64,000 nt of DNA from positions 2,116,001 through 2,180,000 of the forward strand of contig JAQFVV010006221.1 in NCBI GenBank assembly GCA_028023455.1, in the 5' to 3' direction. The position numbers and the translations under genes are program-made. Origin of the DNA: Epiperipatus broadwayi (lineage: Eukaryota > Onychophora > Udeonychophora > Euonychophora > Peripatidae). How positions within the stretch are numbered: the stretch's first letter is position 1; every line of letters begins with the position of its first letter. Shown here piece after piece: positions 26,801 through 41,800 of this stretch. Under the pieces are notes generated by a model that ran no database searches, was not told the DNA's origin, and saw only the letters and a list, made by a program, of their open reading frames with translations.

Positions 26801-29800
26801 GTACTAAAACCACTTTTAAATCCAGCTTGTTCTCTTGGTTGGTAGAAATTCAATGTTTTCTGTAAACGAGTTGTAATTATCTTGGTAAAAATTTTGTATA
26901 AAACTGATAAAAAGCTGATAGATCTGTAATTTCTAATATTTTCTTATTTGAAATAACATGAAAAAAGTTTGTAATTGATGTTTTTGCTACTAATATATAA
27001 TTTACCAACTCTGCATTTTATTTCTTTTTAAAAAATTAATTTTACTCTTGTAATTTTTTAACTTCAAAATATCTCTGTTTGCAATTCAGTAATGAGGTTA
27101 AAGAGATTTGTTTTATTGTTAAAATCATTTCAACTGCTTGTTCATCTATTTTTTCCTTAATTATTTCTTTATTACTAATATCAGATTTATTTTTTAAAGC
27201 TCTAATTCTTTGGCTGGGCTTACAATTATTACTATGTAATATTATGTCAGATAGGGTGTAACATCATTACTTCGAATGCACATTAAAACAGTTATGGCCA
27301 CTTGAATTACATATACCATCACATCATACGGTAGCGATATGTGAAGTGCGCGCTATTTGCATAGTATTGCAAAGCACATCAGTGGGCCATAATGTTTGTG
27401 TGCAACACCATGTAGGCCTGCTAACAGCTAATATGAACAGAACTATTCTATACGCCATAAGTTCGGCTGCGTAAACGGCATATTTCTGTGTTTTTGCACA
27501 GAAACAGCGTCACCACACGATGTACAGTGGCTAATTAACAAATACCATTAATCTATTTTTTTTTCTATCTGTTCATACTTTATCCACTTTATTTACTAAT
27601 TTAATCTTTTCATTATATCTGCATCTTTATTTAATGCATTTTTAAAATTTCCTATTATTATTCTATCTCTATTATTTATATCTTTTATTATTTATTTATT
27701 TTATTCTTACATTAATTAACTCTACTTTTCCTATGTTTTTTCTTCCCTTTTTATTTATATCTAATTTTTTAAAAATCATTTTATACTACATATTTGCTTT
27801 TTTACTTTCTTTTCACACTAACTAAAGTATATTTTTTATTTTTTTTAATTACCATTTTCTTTATCAAAACTTTCTGGTTTTTCATTTTAGCTATATCTAT
27901 TTTATCTTATTATTTAGTTATTTCCAAGTTCTGTGAATAAAAAGTTACGATCATTTGGATATGCTTTTTCCCCCTCTCATCAAAAACTTTTAATTTTTTG
28001 TATTATCTTAATCTTTTTTCCCCCCAATTAATTAATATCAGATACTATATTTCAGATCTTTTCTTAACTGTATAAAGTTATTCCTATGTTCATTTAATGC
28101 AGTGACTACATCTAAACCACTATTTTTATAGATCCATTTTAAAAGTTTTCCATTTTCATTTCTTTAATATTGATTTCCTCTATATGCCCAATAAAATCTC
28201 CTAATATTATACTTATAGTTTTTTTTTCTTAAAAATATTAAATGTTGATATCTCCTTCATACACCAATAAATATTTTCATTCTAAATAATATTCTTAAAT
28301 TATATTTTTCTTCCATAATAAAACCAATCTATCCCCCCCCCCTCTCCTTTTAGTTTTATATTATCTTCTAATTTAAATCATATCACACACAGTCCTCTAA
28401 AAGTGATTTCTTGTTTCTTATAAATGTTTCTATAACAGCTATTAATTATTATTAATTTTTTATTGTATCTTGAAGTTCTTTGTATTTCTTAATTTTGCCT
28501 TTTTTTGCTTATTTAAAACTCAGTCTTTATATTTTCGTCTATTATTTTTTTCATTTTATATATTTTATTAACTTAACCATTTTTAAATCTCCTTTTTTAA
28601 ATTTTCTTTTTTTTCTATAACTGTTTTTATTTCATTATGGTTTTTTTTTTTATAACTGTTTCATTCCTAAAATTACTAATTCTGTTGGTCACCCCTCTTA
28701 ATTTTTTTTTCATTAAAAATTTTCAAAAAGCAAGTCTGCTAAAAATTTCTCTTCATTGAAATTTACATGCAATTCATCCCTTTTTCTGTTATTAATAAGA
28801 ACATAACATATTTAAAAATTTTCCATTATTGATTCTCCTTGATGTAATAGTCAATATCTCAGCCTTATTATAAAAAGATTTATGAGCATCTAATAGTTCT
28901 CTAGTCTCACTTGTTATTTTTTCTGAAAATCTGCCCTAGAATTATTATTTCCTATTAGGTCAGCATTACTGTTATTTAATTAAACTTTAACATATCAGTC
29001 TATTTCTCATTGATGATCTATTATTTTCTTACTTAATTAAAGTCTTAGTATCATTTTCCTTGTTCTATTTTTAATATAATAAAAATTACAGTCACTTATT
29101 TTGTCAATAAAATGTTGAAGAATTTAATTTTATGATCTATTTATCTTCAACTATGATATTCTTTGGGTAGCAAATGTGCTGTAAAGAATTTCTGAGCCAA
29201 TAATCCCAAAGTAATCTATTAGCCATCATATTTATTCCTTTAGCATTTCTAACCTACATTTATTTCTAAAACTTCAAATCTATTTATTTTATATCCCATT
29301 CCTAAAATAAAAACCAAAAACTTTCTTTTTTGTATATTTATTTAATTTATAGTAATTTTTTGATAACTTCATCATTTCCAATCTTATTGATTAATAGTTT
29401 TAACAAGGCTGTAAACCTTAGCAATGAGCGTCTGAAAAAATCGTCACTAGGGACCTCTGTAGGTCTTTAAAACACATGCTTACGCTATGAAGAAAAGAGA
29501 GAATTGCAAATGTCTTTATTAGCAATAAATGACTAATATTTTTCACATAATTCTTTGATTGCCAGTGTCTCTGTTTGATCATAGATTACTTTCCTTACTA
29601 TTATCATAAAATATCTTACTTCTAATCTGTTTTTCTAATTTTCGTATTTTTATTAGTGATAATATTTTTTTGACCTAATCTTTTTGTACTTTAGTAATTA
29701 ACAGTTTCTATATTTTTTTTTATTTCTAACTTTATACAAATAAATTGACGCAAAGTCTTTATCCAGTTCCATAGCATATCCTACTATTTTTGTATTCACT

Positions 29801-32800
29801 TTGTTTAAAAACTAAATAAAAACTATTTTATCTGTTACATTATGAAACATAAATTGCTGTCTTTCAAATATTTTAAACTTGCTTTTTTGTATACCTCATA
29901 TAAAAACTTGATTATGAATTATTTCATTTGCTATCTGCATTTAAGGTATACCTTCCTATTTTTTTTTTTTTTAATTCCTTTTAGAATATCTAGTGTTTTT
30001 TATGAATTTATAATATATCATTTCCATAGCTGATATGACAATTTCTGTACATAATATGAGGAGTAGCCTTATATATCTCTCCAATATCATTTACTCACCC
30101 TTTTACCTAATTCAAATCCAAGATTCAATATAACATTCTCTACTAACCACTACATTATTGAGAATGAAGACTTATTAAAATTCGTTTTAATAAAAAAAAG
30201 AATAAGATTAATCACAAGCACTATAATTGAGAAACTATTAATTGTTTTCCATTTAAACACCTTACTTAATAGTATGATAAATACATATTTTAAGTAAACT
30301 ATAAAATGTGTACACAAAAACTAATCTTTGTTAAAATCATTTCTTCAATTGTGATGTAACTCCTATACACTATAACAATACAATGGAAATATGATTGGAT
30401 AGATTAGACACAAGCAAGAAATGAAAGATTATTTAAAGGAAATAAATAAATAAAAATTTTATTGTTATTAATATTTCATATATATAATAATCACTAGTAA
30501 TGACGTAAATAATAAACCTAAGTCATAATCACAAACTTGATATTCAAAGTCATCAAAAATTACCTTCTATAGAACATTCTCGTTTTGATAATAGGAAAAA
30601 TATAAAAACCAATGAGCTTCTTCAAATTCAGAAAAAAAAAAAAGGAAAAATATAAAAACCAATGAGCTTCTTCTTCAAATTCAGATAAAAAAAATCTTAT
30701 TGGCTGAACAACCTGCATAAGGGTTAAGCAGACAAATCGAACTCGCAGTTTGAATAGAAATTCCTGCTGCCATTAAGATGAAAAATTAATAGAAATAACC
30801 CTTTGGATATTCAGGAAAGGAATAAAAGGCACATAAATTCAAATCTAGCCAACTGAGGGATTCGAAAATGAAATCTCCAGCAAAATTAAATTCAAATTAG
30901 TCGACATTTCCATAGTGTTTTTAATTTTAAACCAGAGATTGAACTAACTTTAATTAAGCATATCTAACAGTAAAAATATTGCTTTAACTTCATTCAAGAT
31001 ATTCTAGTAAATATATATAAATAAAAATGCAGACAACCATGCATTGCTAATTGCAAGGTGACACCGGGGGAAGAAAGTTGTCATCCATGAAGCTATAATT
31101 GTCAAAACTGAAAGGAAATCGACTTGGCATTTACCATTTATGCTGTGAAATACCCTACATTTCAAAGCAGGATTTCTAATAAGAGAAATTATAAGTGATA
31201 TAATGGATGTTCTAGAACACTTGAATCTTACCATCTATACCTGGAATGGATTAATGAGTACGATTATAATCATTTTCTAGGACATGTACCTTATGAACTT
31301 TAAAATTACATTTAGGCTGACATGATAAATTTTATTTATGTATATATTTTATAGAGTTCTAATTATATTTTATTGAGCGCACAGGAAGTATATGTAAATA
31401 CTTAAACAGGCTTTAATGTGTAATGAATGCACCTTAAAATTTCTAATAGTCAAGCAATATTATTTTGCCAATAGAGGGACCTCACAAACCATGATACAAG
31501 ATAGCGACTTTTATAAAGATAAGAGCGGCTGCCTTATCTTTAACTTAAATTCCTACTTATATAGGCCAATCTGAAGCATCCTGATTTGGGAGCATGAAGT
31601 TGTTGTTCTCTTCACTGTTTAAGTCCACTATTTCCTTTACTAATTAACCTTCGCGAAATCTTGTTATTTACAGCGAATTAATGTTGTGATTTTAATACTG
31701 GAAAAGCTATAAACTATTGTAGAGTTGTAATTATATTTTATTGAGCGCACAGGAAGTAGAAATTTAGGTTAAAGATAAGACAGCCATTCTTATCTTTATA
31801 AAAGGCACTATCTTGTGTCGTGGTTTGTGAGGTCTCTCTATCGGCAAAATAATATTGCTTGACTATTAGAAATTTTAAGGCACATTCCTTATAGGCTGAA
31901 GCATGTTTAAGTATTAACATATACTTCCTGTGCACTCAATAAAATATAATTACAACTCTACAATAGCTTATAGATTTTCCAGTATTAAGATCGCAACATT
32001 AACTCGCTGTAAATTGCAAGATTTTGCGAAGGTTAATTAGTAAAGGAAATAATGGACTTAAATGGTGAACAGAACAACAACTTCACGCTCTCATATCAGG
32101 TTGCTTCAGATTGGCCTATATAAGTAGAAATTTAGGTTAAAGATAAGATGGCTGCTTTTATCTTTATAAAATTGCGCTCTTGTGTCATGGTTTGTGAGGT
32201 CCCTTTATCGGCAAAATAATATTGGTTGACTATTAGAAATTTTAAGGTGTATATATTTTAAGGTGTATATATTTTATGTAAATGTCTTTGTTTATCTCTT
32301 TCCTTTGATATGGATAAAAGGGGAGAACATAAGTTGTCAATATGCAATAGAAGGGATAAATATTATTTGCATTATTGTAAGTTAAAATAAAATATAGGTC
32401 TGATGATAACTTGCTTGCTTATAAGTTCGATCATCACCAAGGAAAAGGTAAGATTTTACCTTAATACATATTAATTTCCAACACTTTTACAATGACACCA
32501 TTACTTATGTTTTTTGTTTGATAATACTAATATTTTAGTTAAATGTTTTCAGTGTATCTGACTATTTCTAGTATAAGTGATCTTTCTGTCATTATTATAA
32601 TTAAACATTATAGCATGGGGATCCCATATCATCAATAGATGATTGATATGAAGTAATCTGTCAAGTTAATGAAAATAAAATTAAATTATCATATTAATAT
32701 AATAATTTAGCAATCATAAGTTATAAAATAAATTTCATTTGTGTTAATTTAGACATCAAATGGTTATTTTTTGCAGGGAACAAAGGGGTTGGAGCAATAA

Positions 32801-35800
32801 TTGAAATAATAACCAAAGAATACCTATCGATGTTAAATTAAATAGTTTATATATTATTATAAATTTTATTATTAAATTTATGTTTATTGTAAATATGTTT
32901 AAATGAAAGGTTATCGTTGTGTTTTTCTTTATTCAGTTCCCAATTTGTCATAGATTCTCTCACACCTTCATATATTTTTACACATCTACATACATTCTCA
33001 TACATTCACGCATATCCTCATACAGTTACATATGTTCGCACATATCTGTATATTAAGTGATATTAATATACTCTGAACTAAACTATGCAGATTCTTCTTG
33101 AGTTTGAAACCTGGGAATAACGAAAATGAAAGATGGTAAGGACGAGATGAACATATGGATATAGTTTGATATCTGTTTGAGTATTAAATCCCTCATCCTC
33201 CAGGAATGAGATTAAAGTGTACGTGGATATATATTTGCAGAGATTTTAGATAGACTCTCTTACCCACTGTGATGTCCTAGCTAATTATCATACCAGGTAA
33301 AAAAAGAAAACCTGTTCCGTTACAATACGTATCTTGTTATATTATGCCTAATATGTGAAAACATTATTAATTCTTTGACAATCTTTTTTTTTCCCATAAC
33401 ATTTACCATTTTTATTCTTCAGTGATCCAACTAATCTTTTTGGTTACTCCAAATGATTACCAGATAATTATATTTATTTACCTCCTTTATATTTATCTTG
33501 CCTATAAAAAAATTTTTTTTTCTTTTTCTTTAACATGCATTATTATTTTTTACTTTTTTTTTCACCAAATATAATCATTATGTTCTCTCTCTCTTTGCTA
33601 CACATAAGAAAATATAGTAACAACAGTATGGAAGATGAAACATTATCACCACAATCCAATTCTATGTTTAACTCATTCTGTGTTTTCCAATTGATGAATG
33701 AAGTAGTTATTCCTATTTAATTTCCTAATTAGATCCAGCAATGCTTCAGCCATTCCCATATTTATCAAAATTATTTGTAATCTTCTTCTATTTATTCTAT
33801 CATAAATCTTTTCTATATTTATAGAAAACAGAGATAAATATTTGTCTACCTTTTTTACTCATTTATATTAGTTGTATGATTATAAATAGTGCCCTGTCTG
33901 GTTTGGTGGAGAGTGACTGACTGTGGCTCAGTTTTGTCACTCCTGGTGTTCAAAATTTGTATGAATTCCCAATTATTTATTTATTATAAATAATCACTTA
34001 TATGCCAATCAAATTTAAATCTTTCCTGCATCTCTCCCATTATGCACCATTTAATTATTTTTTCAACCAACTTATAACACTCAAGTTACCATAACTGGTA
34101 TAATCAATGAGCCTTCTGTGATCATTACTTTTACTTTTAAATAATAATGTCACTTCTATATTTTATCATCTGTCTGGAAAATAATCCCCTGTATTAAAAT
34201 ATTTTAATAAAATTGCTTTAGTCTTTGTTCCCAAGTTCATCTAAATTTGTTGTCACCCATCCATATCTCTCATTTTCTGTTTTTATTTTTTTTTAGATCG
34301 TCAGTAAATTCATTTACAGTTAATATTTTCTTTATTTTTGTAATTTATATTTATATATTTCTTGCATAATCGTTCAAAATCATTTGCACTCTTTCTGCAC
34401 AGACAAATATTTTTTATTCATCATCTCATAATTCATTTTCTCTTTTCATTCTTTTTCTATTTTATTTCCACAATTATTTCTTCTCTTTAATTTTTATTAA
34501 TGTCCTACAGTCATTTATTAAGTAGTTTCATTCTCTATAATTATCCAAACTGAGTTCAAATCCTCTATACTTATCCCATTTAATACTAACTTTTCTTTTA
34601 AACTTGTTTGGCACAGAAAATTTGTACTCTCTGTATGGTTTTTTCCCTAGTTCCTTTACATTTTTAATATTTCATAATTTTGTATTCCATTTAATCTTAA
34701 GGATAGTGTTACCAAAAACTATATTTTCCAAGTTTTTTGCTTCATAACTTCTATCCTTATCATCACATTCAATAAACACTTTCATATTTTTCCCAATGTT
34801 GTACAATATTTATCACTTTATTTTTATATTCCAGCCATAAAATGTCATAAGTTATGCCGAAATATCGGAAAGATTGTTAGCAAATTAAATATTTATTTCC
34901 TATGTAACACAGAAAATTCATTTCCTTCCTATGTCTGATTACCAAATCATTCTTCCGTTTATAATTCATTTCTTTTTTTCGTCCTATTCCATTGTAGTAA
35001 AAGCTGTTTTGTTAAAACCAAGGGTTAACAAACTTTTTAACACAAAGAGTCATTTCGTTTAAATCTCCCTCCCTTCCCTCATTAAAGCACTGCAAGGAGA
35101 AAGGGGTAGTCCTCTCCCCTTCTCACAATAAGGAACTGTAAGGAAACAGGTGAAAAAATCCATATTATTCACATCTCCCTCCCTTTTCCCATTAAAGAGC
35201 TGCTATGAGAGAAGTACCACCCCTCCCCTTATAATAAAGAGCCACAAATAAAGAGGTGAAAAATACGTTCCTGAAAAATCCAAATTTCTGAATAGCCATG
35301 GGTAGGTATACTTGAACATTTATTTTAATAATAGAACGTAATAGAATTCTATGCATTCTAACGAAAAAAAAAAAAAATCTTTTAAATGAATAAAAACAAA
35401 AAATTATTTTGAAGTTTGATTTATTCACCATTTTTTAATATTTAAATATTCATCATATACAATATTATTATTCTATAATAAGGCTGAATTCAAAAAACAA
35501 TGTTGTAATGCCCATTTTTTCTCTCCTAGAATTATCAAAATATTTATTTTCAAATTACAAAAGAAAGTAAAAAATGTGTTTATGTTTATCGTGATAAAAA
35601 GAACCACATTTGGCCCGTGCGAATTGTAGATTGCCGATCCCTTGTTAAAACTATTATTTTGTTTTCATATTCCCTATTTTCTTTCAGAAGATCTTTTTTG
35701 TTCCCTTTACTTTTAAATTTCTTTCCCTTTTAATGTAATTTATTTTAGTTTTCTTTCAACATTATGCTCTCCCAAAAAAAAAAAATATTTGATAGTGTCC

Positions 35801-38800
35801 CTACCATCTCGACATAAATATTTTATAGTCTAAATCCTTAGTTTATTTTCTTTTTTTGATATCTAAATTTTTTGCTCTTGTACTAAATAACATAATTCAA
35901 CAGGTAAAGGGATTGAGATATTTGAGTAGTTGGTTGAGTGAGGATGGAAGAAATGAAAATGAAGTTTAAAAAAAAGAATAGCATTGGCAAAGAATGCATT
36001 TATTAAGAGAAAGAAAGTATTTTGTGGACTTTTAAAGAGAGAATTAAGGAAAAGATTAATTAAATGCTATATATGAAGAGTACTATTGTTTGGTTGTGAA
36101 ACACATACATTGAGTAAAATTAGGAACCAATTGGAAGCCTTTGAGATGTGATCATGGAGAAAAATCAGTTGGTTGAATAAAATGACAAATGAAGTTTTGA
36201 AAAGATAAATGAAAAAAGAAGATTGGATTTTTTTTTTTCAGAGGGAAAGAGAAACTGGATTAGACATAAATACTAAGAAGAAATTATAGTTTAATGAAAG
36301 ATGTTTTGGAGGGAATGGTGAGTAAAAGTAAGAAGAAAGGCAGTAGAGATTGACATTTGTTGGATGATATAAGAGATGTGAAGAGTTACGTGGAATTGAA
36401 GAGTTGGGAAATGAAGGAAATGAATGGAACAATGGAATTGATGATGTGACTACTCTCTGGACCTATCCATTTGACAGAATACTGTTGATCATGACTAAAT
36501 AACAATAAGTTTTCTTTAGTGATAATACACCCTTTCATATTTTTTATACTTTTTATTCTTGTAATATTTCAAACTATTTTTTATATAACTTTTTTTTTTC
36601 ATTAACTTATTTATTCTCCTTTTCCAACCCTCATAATTATTATCTGTAATACATTCTGTATAGATTTATCCAATTTCTTATATAAATGTGTGAAATGAAT
36701 TGTCTGTCTATTAATTTTGCAATTATAAAACCTTTCTTACCCAACGTGTTTAGTGTCCTCTCCATAATCTCCAATTAAACAGTATTATTTATTTTCATTC
36801 ATTTATTTACCCAACAAAACATCATATGATTCTTTGCCTCACAATGCTTTTCAATAGTAAATTCCATCTCAATTTACTTGTTTTAGAATTCTATTTATAA
36901 GTTTTTGAATTCCTTGACTAATACAAGTCATTTCACGATGTCTTAAAGTATCAAGTCTTCAAAATGTTTATTATATGATTGACTTTCTAGATTTTAAGTC
37001 AATCTTATTTTATTTTTTGTCTTTCTTCTCACTGTTTAATTTCCAATTGTCTGCATAAATTCATTTTATTATTTAACAAAATATCTAAATGGAGATAATC
37101 CATTACTTCAGATATTTTTCATCTTTTAGTTTTACCCTTTCCATTAAATACTAATATATTTTTGTTTTTCACATTGAATTTAATCTTCATACTTGCTATT
37201 TTTTCACACTTCTCTAATAATAGCTCCATAACTTTTATGCTATTTGCTTAAAAATGTCATAACATCCACAAAAAAAAATAAAATAGAGCTGCCATATTAC
37301 TTATTCTCCTAGTTCTCACTATGAAAATCCCCACTGTTATCTCTCATCTTTCATCTCGATCTCCAATGATCTTAAAAACAAAATAAATAATATTGATAGT
37401 TATAAAAATTATTCCTATGAAGATCTAGTCATTCTTATTAACCCTATTGTCTATTTACATACTTTCATGACTTTTTCAGAATCTGTTTCTAATTCTATTA
37501 TAAGTCTCTTCTATATCTAAAAATGCTATGAATAATATTTTATTCTACTTATAAGATTGGTCAATTTATTAATGAATAAATTATTCCTTACTTATTTTTC
37601 TGAATGAAATCTAATACTCTGCTGTCTAAGTTCTATCTATTAATACATATGAATATTTTATAAATTATTGAAATATTGCTACTTGTTCATGCTCTTCCAT
37701 TAATCTGGAATCTTATTATTAATTATAATTTTATTACAGCTTTATTTTAAACCCATTTTTGCATATTGTCCATTACCTATTAGCTGCAATATCATCAAGT
37801 TATCTGCTTTCCCTCTTTTAATCCATTATTCTGTTCAATTCTGTATTCTATCACTTTATTCATCATCTCGTAATTCAAACTATTTAATGAATCTCCTGTG
37901 TCCCGAGGGTCTCTAAAGACCATTCAGGGAGCTAAATAATTAAACAATATGCTTTAAAATATATATATATAACAAGATTTATTTAATAACAGTAACAATG
38001 TGGTAAAAACAACGTAAAAAGATAATAGTCCATTAATATTCATACACTATATATTTTTCTTGGGTAAAAATAGTCTTCTTTCACACCAGGAGTAATACGT
38101 TTATTATGTTTTCAAATCAAATGTCTCTTGAAATACAAATAAGCATATATAATTTCCGTATAGAATAACTATTAAAGTTCACATAATAGTGCTTCATCTC
38201 ACACTTTATAAGTTGATATTAATATCTCTGCTCCCAACTTCTCTCTGCTGCTCGGTTAAGCTTCTGTTAATTACCCTTTACTGATAATAATCTTTTCAAT
38301 ACACAAACAAGTAACTGCTTCTTGCTTGCCACTATCCCATTTTAGACTTAATTACTGCTACTCTGTCTATCATTGAGCTGTTCTTTACTGCTGATCTGTT
38401 ATCACCTCAAATCAACACTAATTTTAATGTAGTCTAACCATTTTAGCAATTTTCTTCTTTTACAATGGGGGTATCTTATATATCAGGTGTGTCCAACAAG
38501 TCGATCATAATCCATCGCTTGATCGCAAAACCATTTTTGGTTGATCGCGAGGCCAATCGGGCAAGAGCTGTTGGGTAACGAGTGAAACAAATTAAGTCAA
38601 GTTTTTTTGTTATTTTTGTTTTTGTTCTAATTTTTTTTTCAATTCTAGATAGGTAAAGTCCACCAAGCCCATTTAATGTAGCTAATTCGAATTAATAAAT
38701 ATTGTTAATTAATAAATGTTGCTTTAATTCCCCCAGAGATGAGTTTTTTTGGCCTGTTAAATAATTATTTTTTACTAGATAGATAAATAAAAATAGTATG

Positions 38801-41800
38801 TATTTCACACCTCCCTCCACCTACACTATGCCTATGACAACAAGTCGATCACAACACATTTTTTTTTTTTTTATTATTAAAATTAAAATTTATTCTTGGA
38901 CAATTTAACAAATACATTGAGTCATAGTTAGAATGAATACATTAGTATAATTTACATGCTTGCTTTCTTTGTTATTTGTACATTTATGCTTGAAGGTGAT
39001 AGGGTCTTCTCTAATTGCATGGTAAAGTTATTTTGTTCCAAGTGTCCTGAAATAATGTGCCTGGAGCTAACAGTTTGTCTCTTTCCTCAATTCCCCTGAT
39101 ACACTCTGCATAGATCTGGGTCATGTTTTGTGTAATCTGATTGAAGACAAATTTGCATCTTATTAACCAGACTGCAAAGAGCAAGAAGGTGGCAAGTCTG
39201 ATTGCAGAGGAATTTCCAGTTTTAAGGGCTCTTTTAATTGTTAGAACATCTTGTCTTTCTGTTGGGATGCTATTTATTATTAAGGAGCATAGCGGTGAGA
39301 GAAATAAACAGGAGTAAAAGATATGCTGGATTGTTTCATCCTCAGATTTGCACAGATTGCATATGGGGTCCAGCTTTGCAAAACCTTTTCTGAATACAAG
39401 AAAATGATTGGTGGGCAAAGATGAAAGATTGAACTTGATAAGAAAGTCTATATATTTCGGTTCTAAAAACCAGCGTTTAGCCTTTTGTACGAGTTGTTTG
39501 TTGTTTATTTTTAGTTTAAATTGCATGGTAGTTGGGTTGGGATATATTGATTTGTATACATCTCAATAGGTCTTTTTGTTCTGCAAGGTTTGTTCTGTAA
39601 AACTGAGAATTCTGTTGATATTGTTAGCTGTGAGGGTACTCCATTTACTTATGAATGGAGGAGGAATGTCAGTAGGCATAAAGGGAAAGCTAATATTGAT
39701 TTTGGCCAATTCCAAATGAACTGTTCTAAGCATAGTGATGACTCGTTGAGCATACCAGGTGGAAATTGAATGAAGCCCTAGTCCACCAAGCTCCCTGGGT
39801 CTCTGCATTTTTGCTATGCTTATGGCTACAACCCTACCTTTCCAAAAAAAACCTGGAACAGATGGAATTTATGCTGGCCTGAAAGGCATTGGTTGGCTTG
39901 ATTATCGGTAGGTAGTAGCTGATCCTGGGGAAAATGATTATGTTCAGCAGAGATACCTTTCCTGGAAGTGATAGCAAAATTGAGGACAATGATTTGACTG
40001 TATGCCTGGTATTTTCCAAAATGTCTTGTTGTATTTGCTTTCTCATGGCAATTGAAGACAGTAGAATGGGAAAGCCCAGAAATTTTTGTGGTTTTGATGT
40101 GAACGCTGAGGGTATGATGGTTCCCTTGTTAATTTTCCAAATTGAGGATTTCTGATAGTTAGTGTGAAGATTATATTGAATTGCATATTTATCCAGTATC
40201 TGTTGCAACTGTGGAAGGAGTTTTGTTGATGGCAGAAAGACAGTAACATCATCCACATAGGAGATGTGATGAATTTGTTTTCTCAATGCCGATATGTAAA
40301 TTCCTGAGAGACTTTTCTCAATTTCTTTAAGCAGGGGGTCAAGGTAGGTTATAAAACAGAGGGTACTAAGAGGAGAGCCCTGGGGAATTGAAAGATGTGG
40401 TTTAAATCCAGGGGCAAGTTTTTCATCTAGAGATGTGAAAATAGACCTGTTTAGAATGAGATCGCCAATTATTCTTATACACACCTGTGGGACTGCATAG
40501 TTTTTGAGCGTTTGCAAGAGTTTTGCTGGCAGCACAGAGTTAAAAGCTGATGTAAAATCCAATTGTATCGCAATTGGCATAGACTTCCTGTACTGCCTAA
40601 CAAATTCAAGCAGAAGCATGAAGTATCCTTTTCTGGCAAATTGGTTTGTTGAAATTCGTGTGAGCAATTGGTCCTGTATTTTGTCTTTGATGATGGCCTC
40701 AATCATTTTGATCAGTAATGGGGCCATAGATATGGGTCTAATATTTGAGAGTTCTGAAGGATTTAATTGATTTTTCATGTAGGGAACTAATGCTATCGGG
40801 TAGAGGTCAGGAATGATCTGGAATTCACCAGCAAGTACATTTATGAGCCTACATACGATTGGAGCAGTAAAATATTTAAGATGCAGAACAAAACGTGGTA
40901 TTCCATGCAGTCCAGAATGGGTGTGATCTGAACATCCAAGCAATCTCTGTACAATCTGGTCCTCCGTGATGTTATGGTTTTCACTCTGCAACATCTCATC
41001 CCAGGTATCTCCTATTTCAAAATTGACGCTCTGCAATTTTGCTTTGAAATGTTCATGAATTTTATCAAGCATGGATGGCCCTCCATAATTGATGTTATTG
41101 ATTGTGATGATGGAGGGAGTAGGACGCTTGGCTACACCAATTATCTAATGGATATAACTCCTGGTCCAATTGTGCTGACACATTTTTAAAATAAAAAGTA
41201 GATCTTATGAATACAAAAGTTGGCCACCCCTGTTATATATGAACTAATTTGTATGCAACTAAGTTTATTTGCATACTAATTCTGTTCTAATTTAATCTAT
41301 AATTTGGGATGATCTCTCAAGTGAATTTCTAAAATAATTTTCTCCAATAAAGGGAATGTTATTAAAGTGAAGAAATCCATGCATATTTATAAAAATAACA
41401 TTTTATTTAAACATTTCAGAATCATATTTATTTACCAACTTTTCTTGATTTAAAGATTTTATATTACTAATACATTTAATATTTTTTCAAAGTTCTTTTA
41501 TTATCTTCACATTTTCTTATTCTGCATTTGATAATTTGACATTCGTTTCTTTATTTCTTTTCATATGTTTCCAAAAGTATTCACAATCCTTCCTCCCTGC
41601 ACAATTAATTTACTCAGTTAACCTCTTAACAAGTTCTTAATTCTATTCTAGCTATTTTTATCTTACTTAAATAGCTATCTGACATATCTAATTTTTACTT
41701 CTTATTGTCTCATTTGTTTTTAAACACTTTTTTATCCTCTCTGCAAATGTTTTTTTTGTTTTTTTTTTTACACGTTTTAAAGTATTTTTTTCTCTCTTTT

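Larger units (their letters stand above)
38484..41232. mobile_element. hAT element carrying a nested LINE
   Basis: The left end CAGGTGTGTCCAAC and right end (reverse complement CAGGGGTGGCCAAC) form 14-bp terminal inverted repeats with two mismatches. The flanking 8-bp direct repeats TTATATAT (38476-38483 and 41233-41240) are perfect, which is diagnostic of hAT transposition. Without the nested LINE (38860-41177) the element is about 430 bp. It has no transposase and includes GTCGATC and GTAGATC words typical of this hAT group. It was therefore a non-autonomous copy that was later hit by a retrotransposon. Confidence 0.88.
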
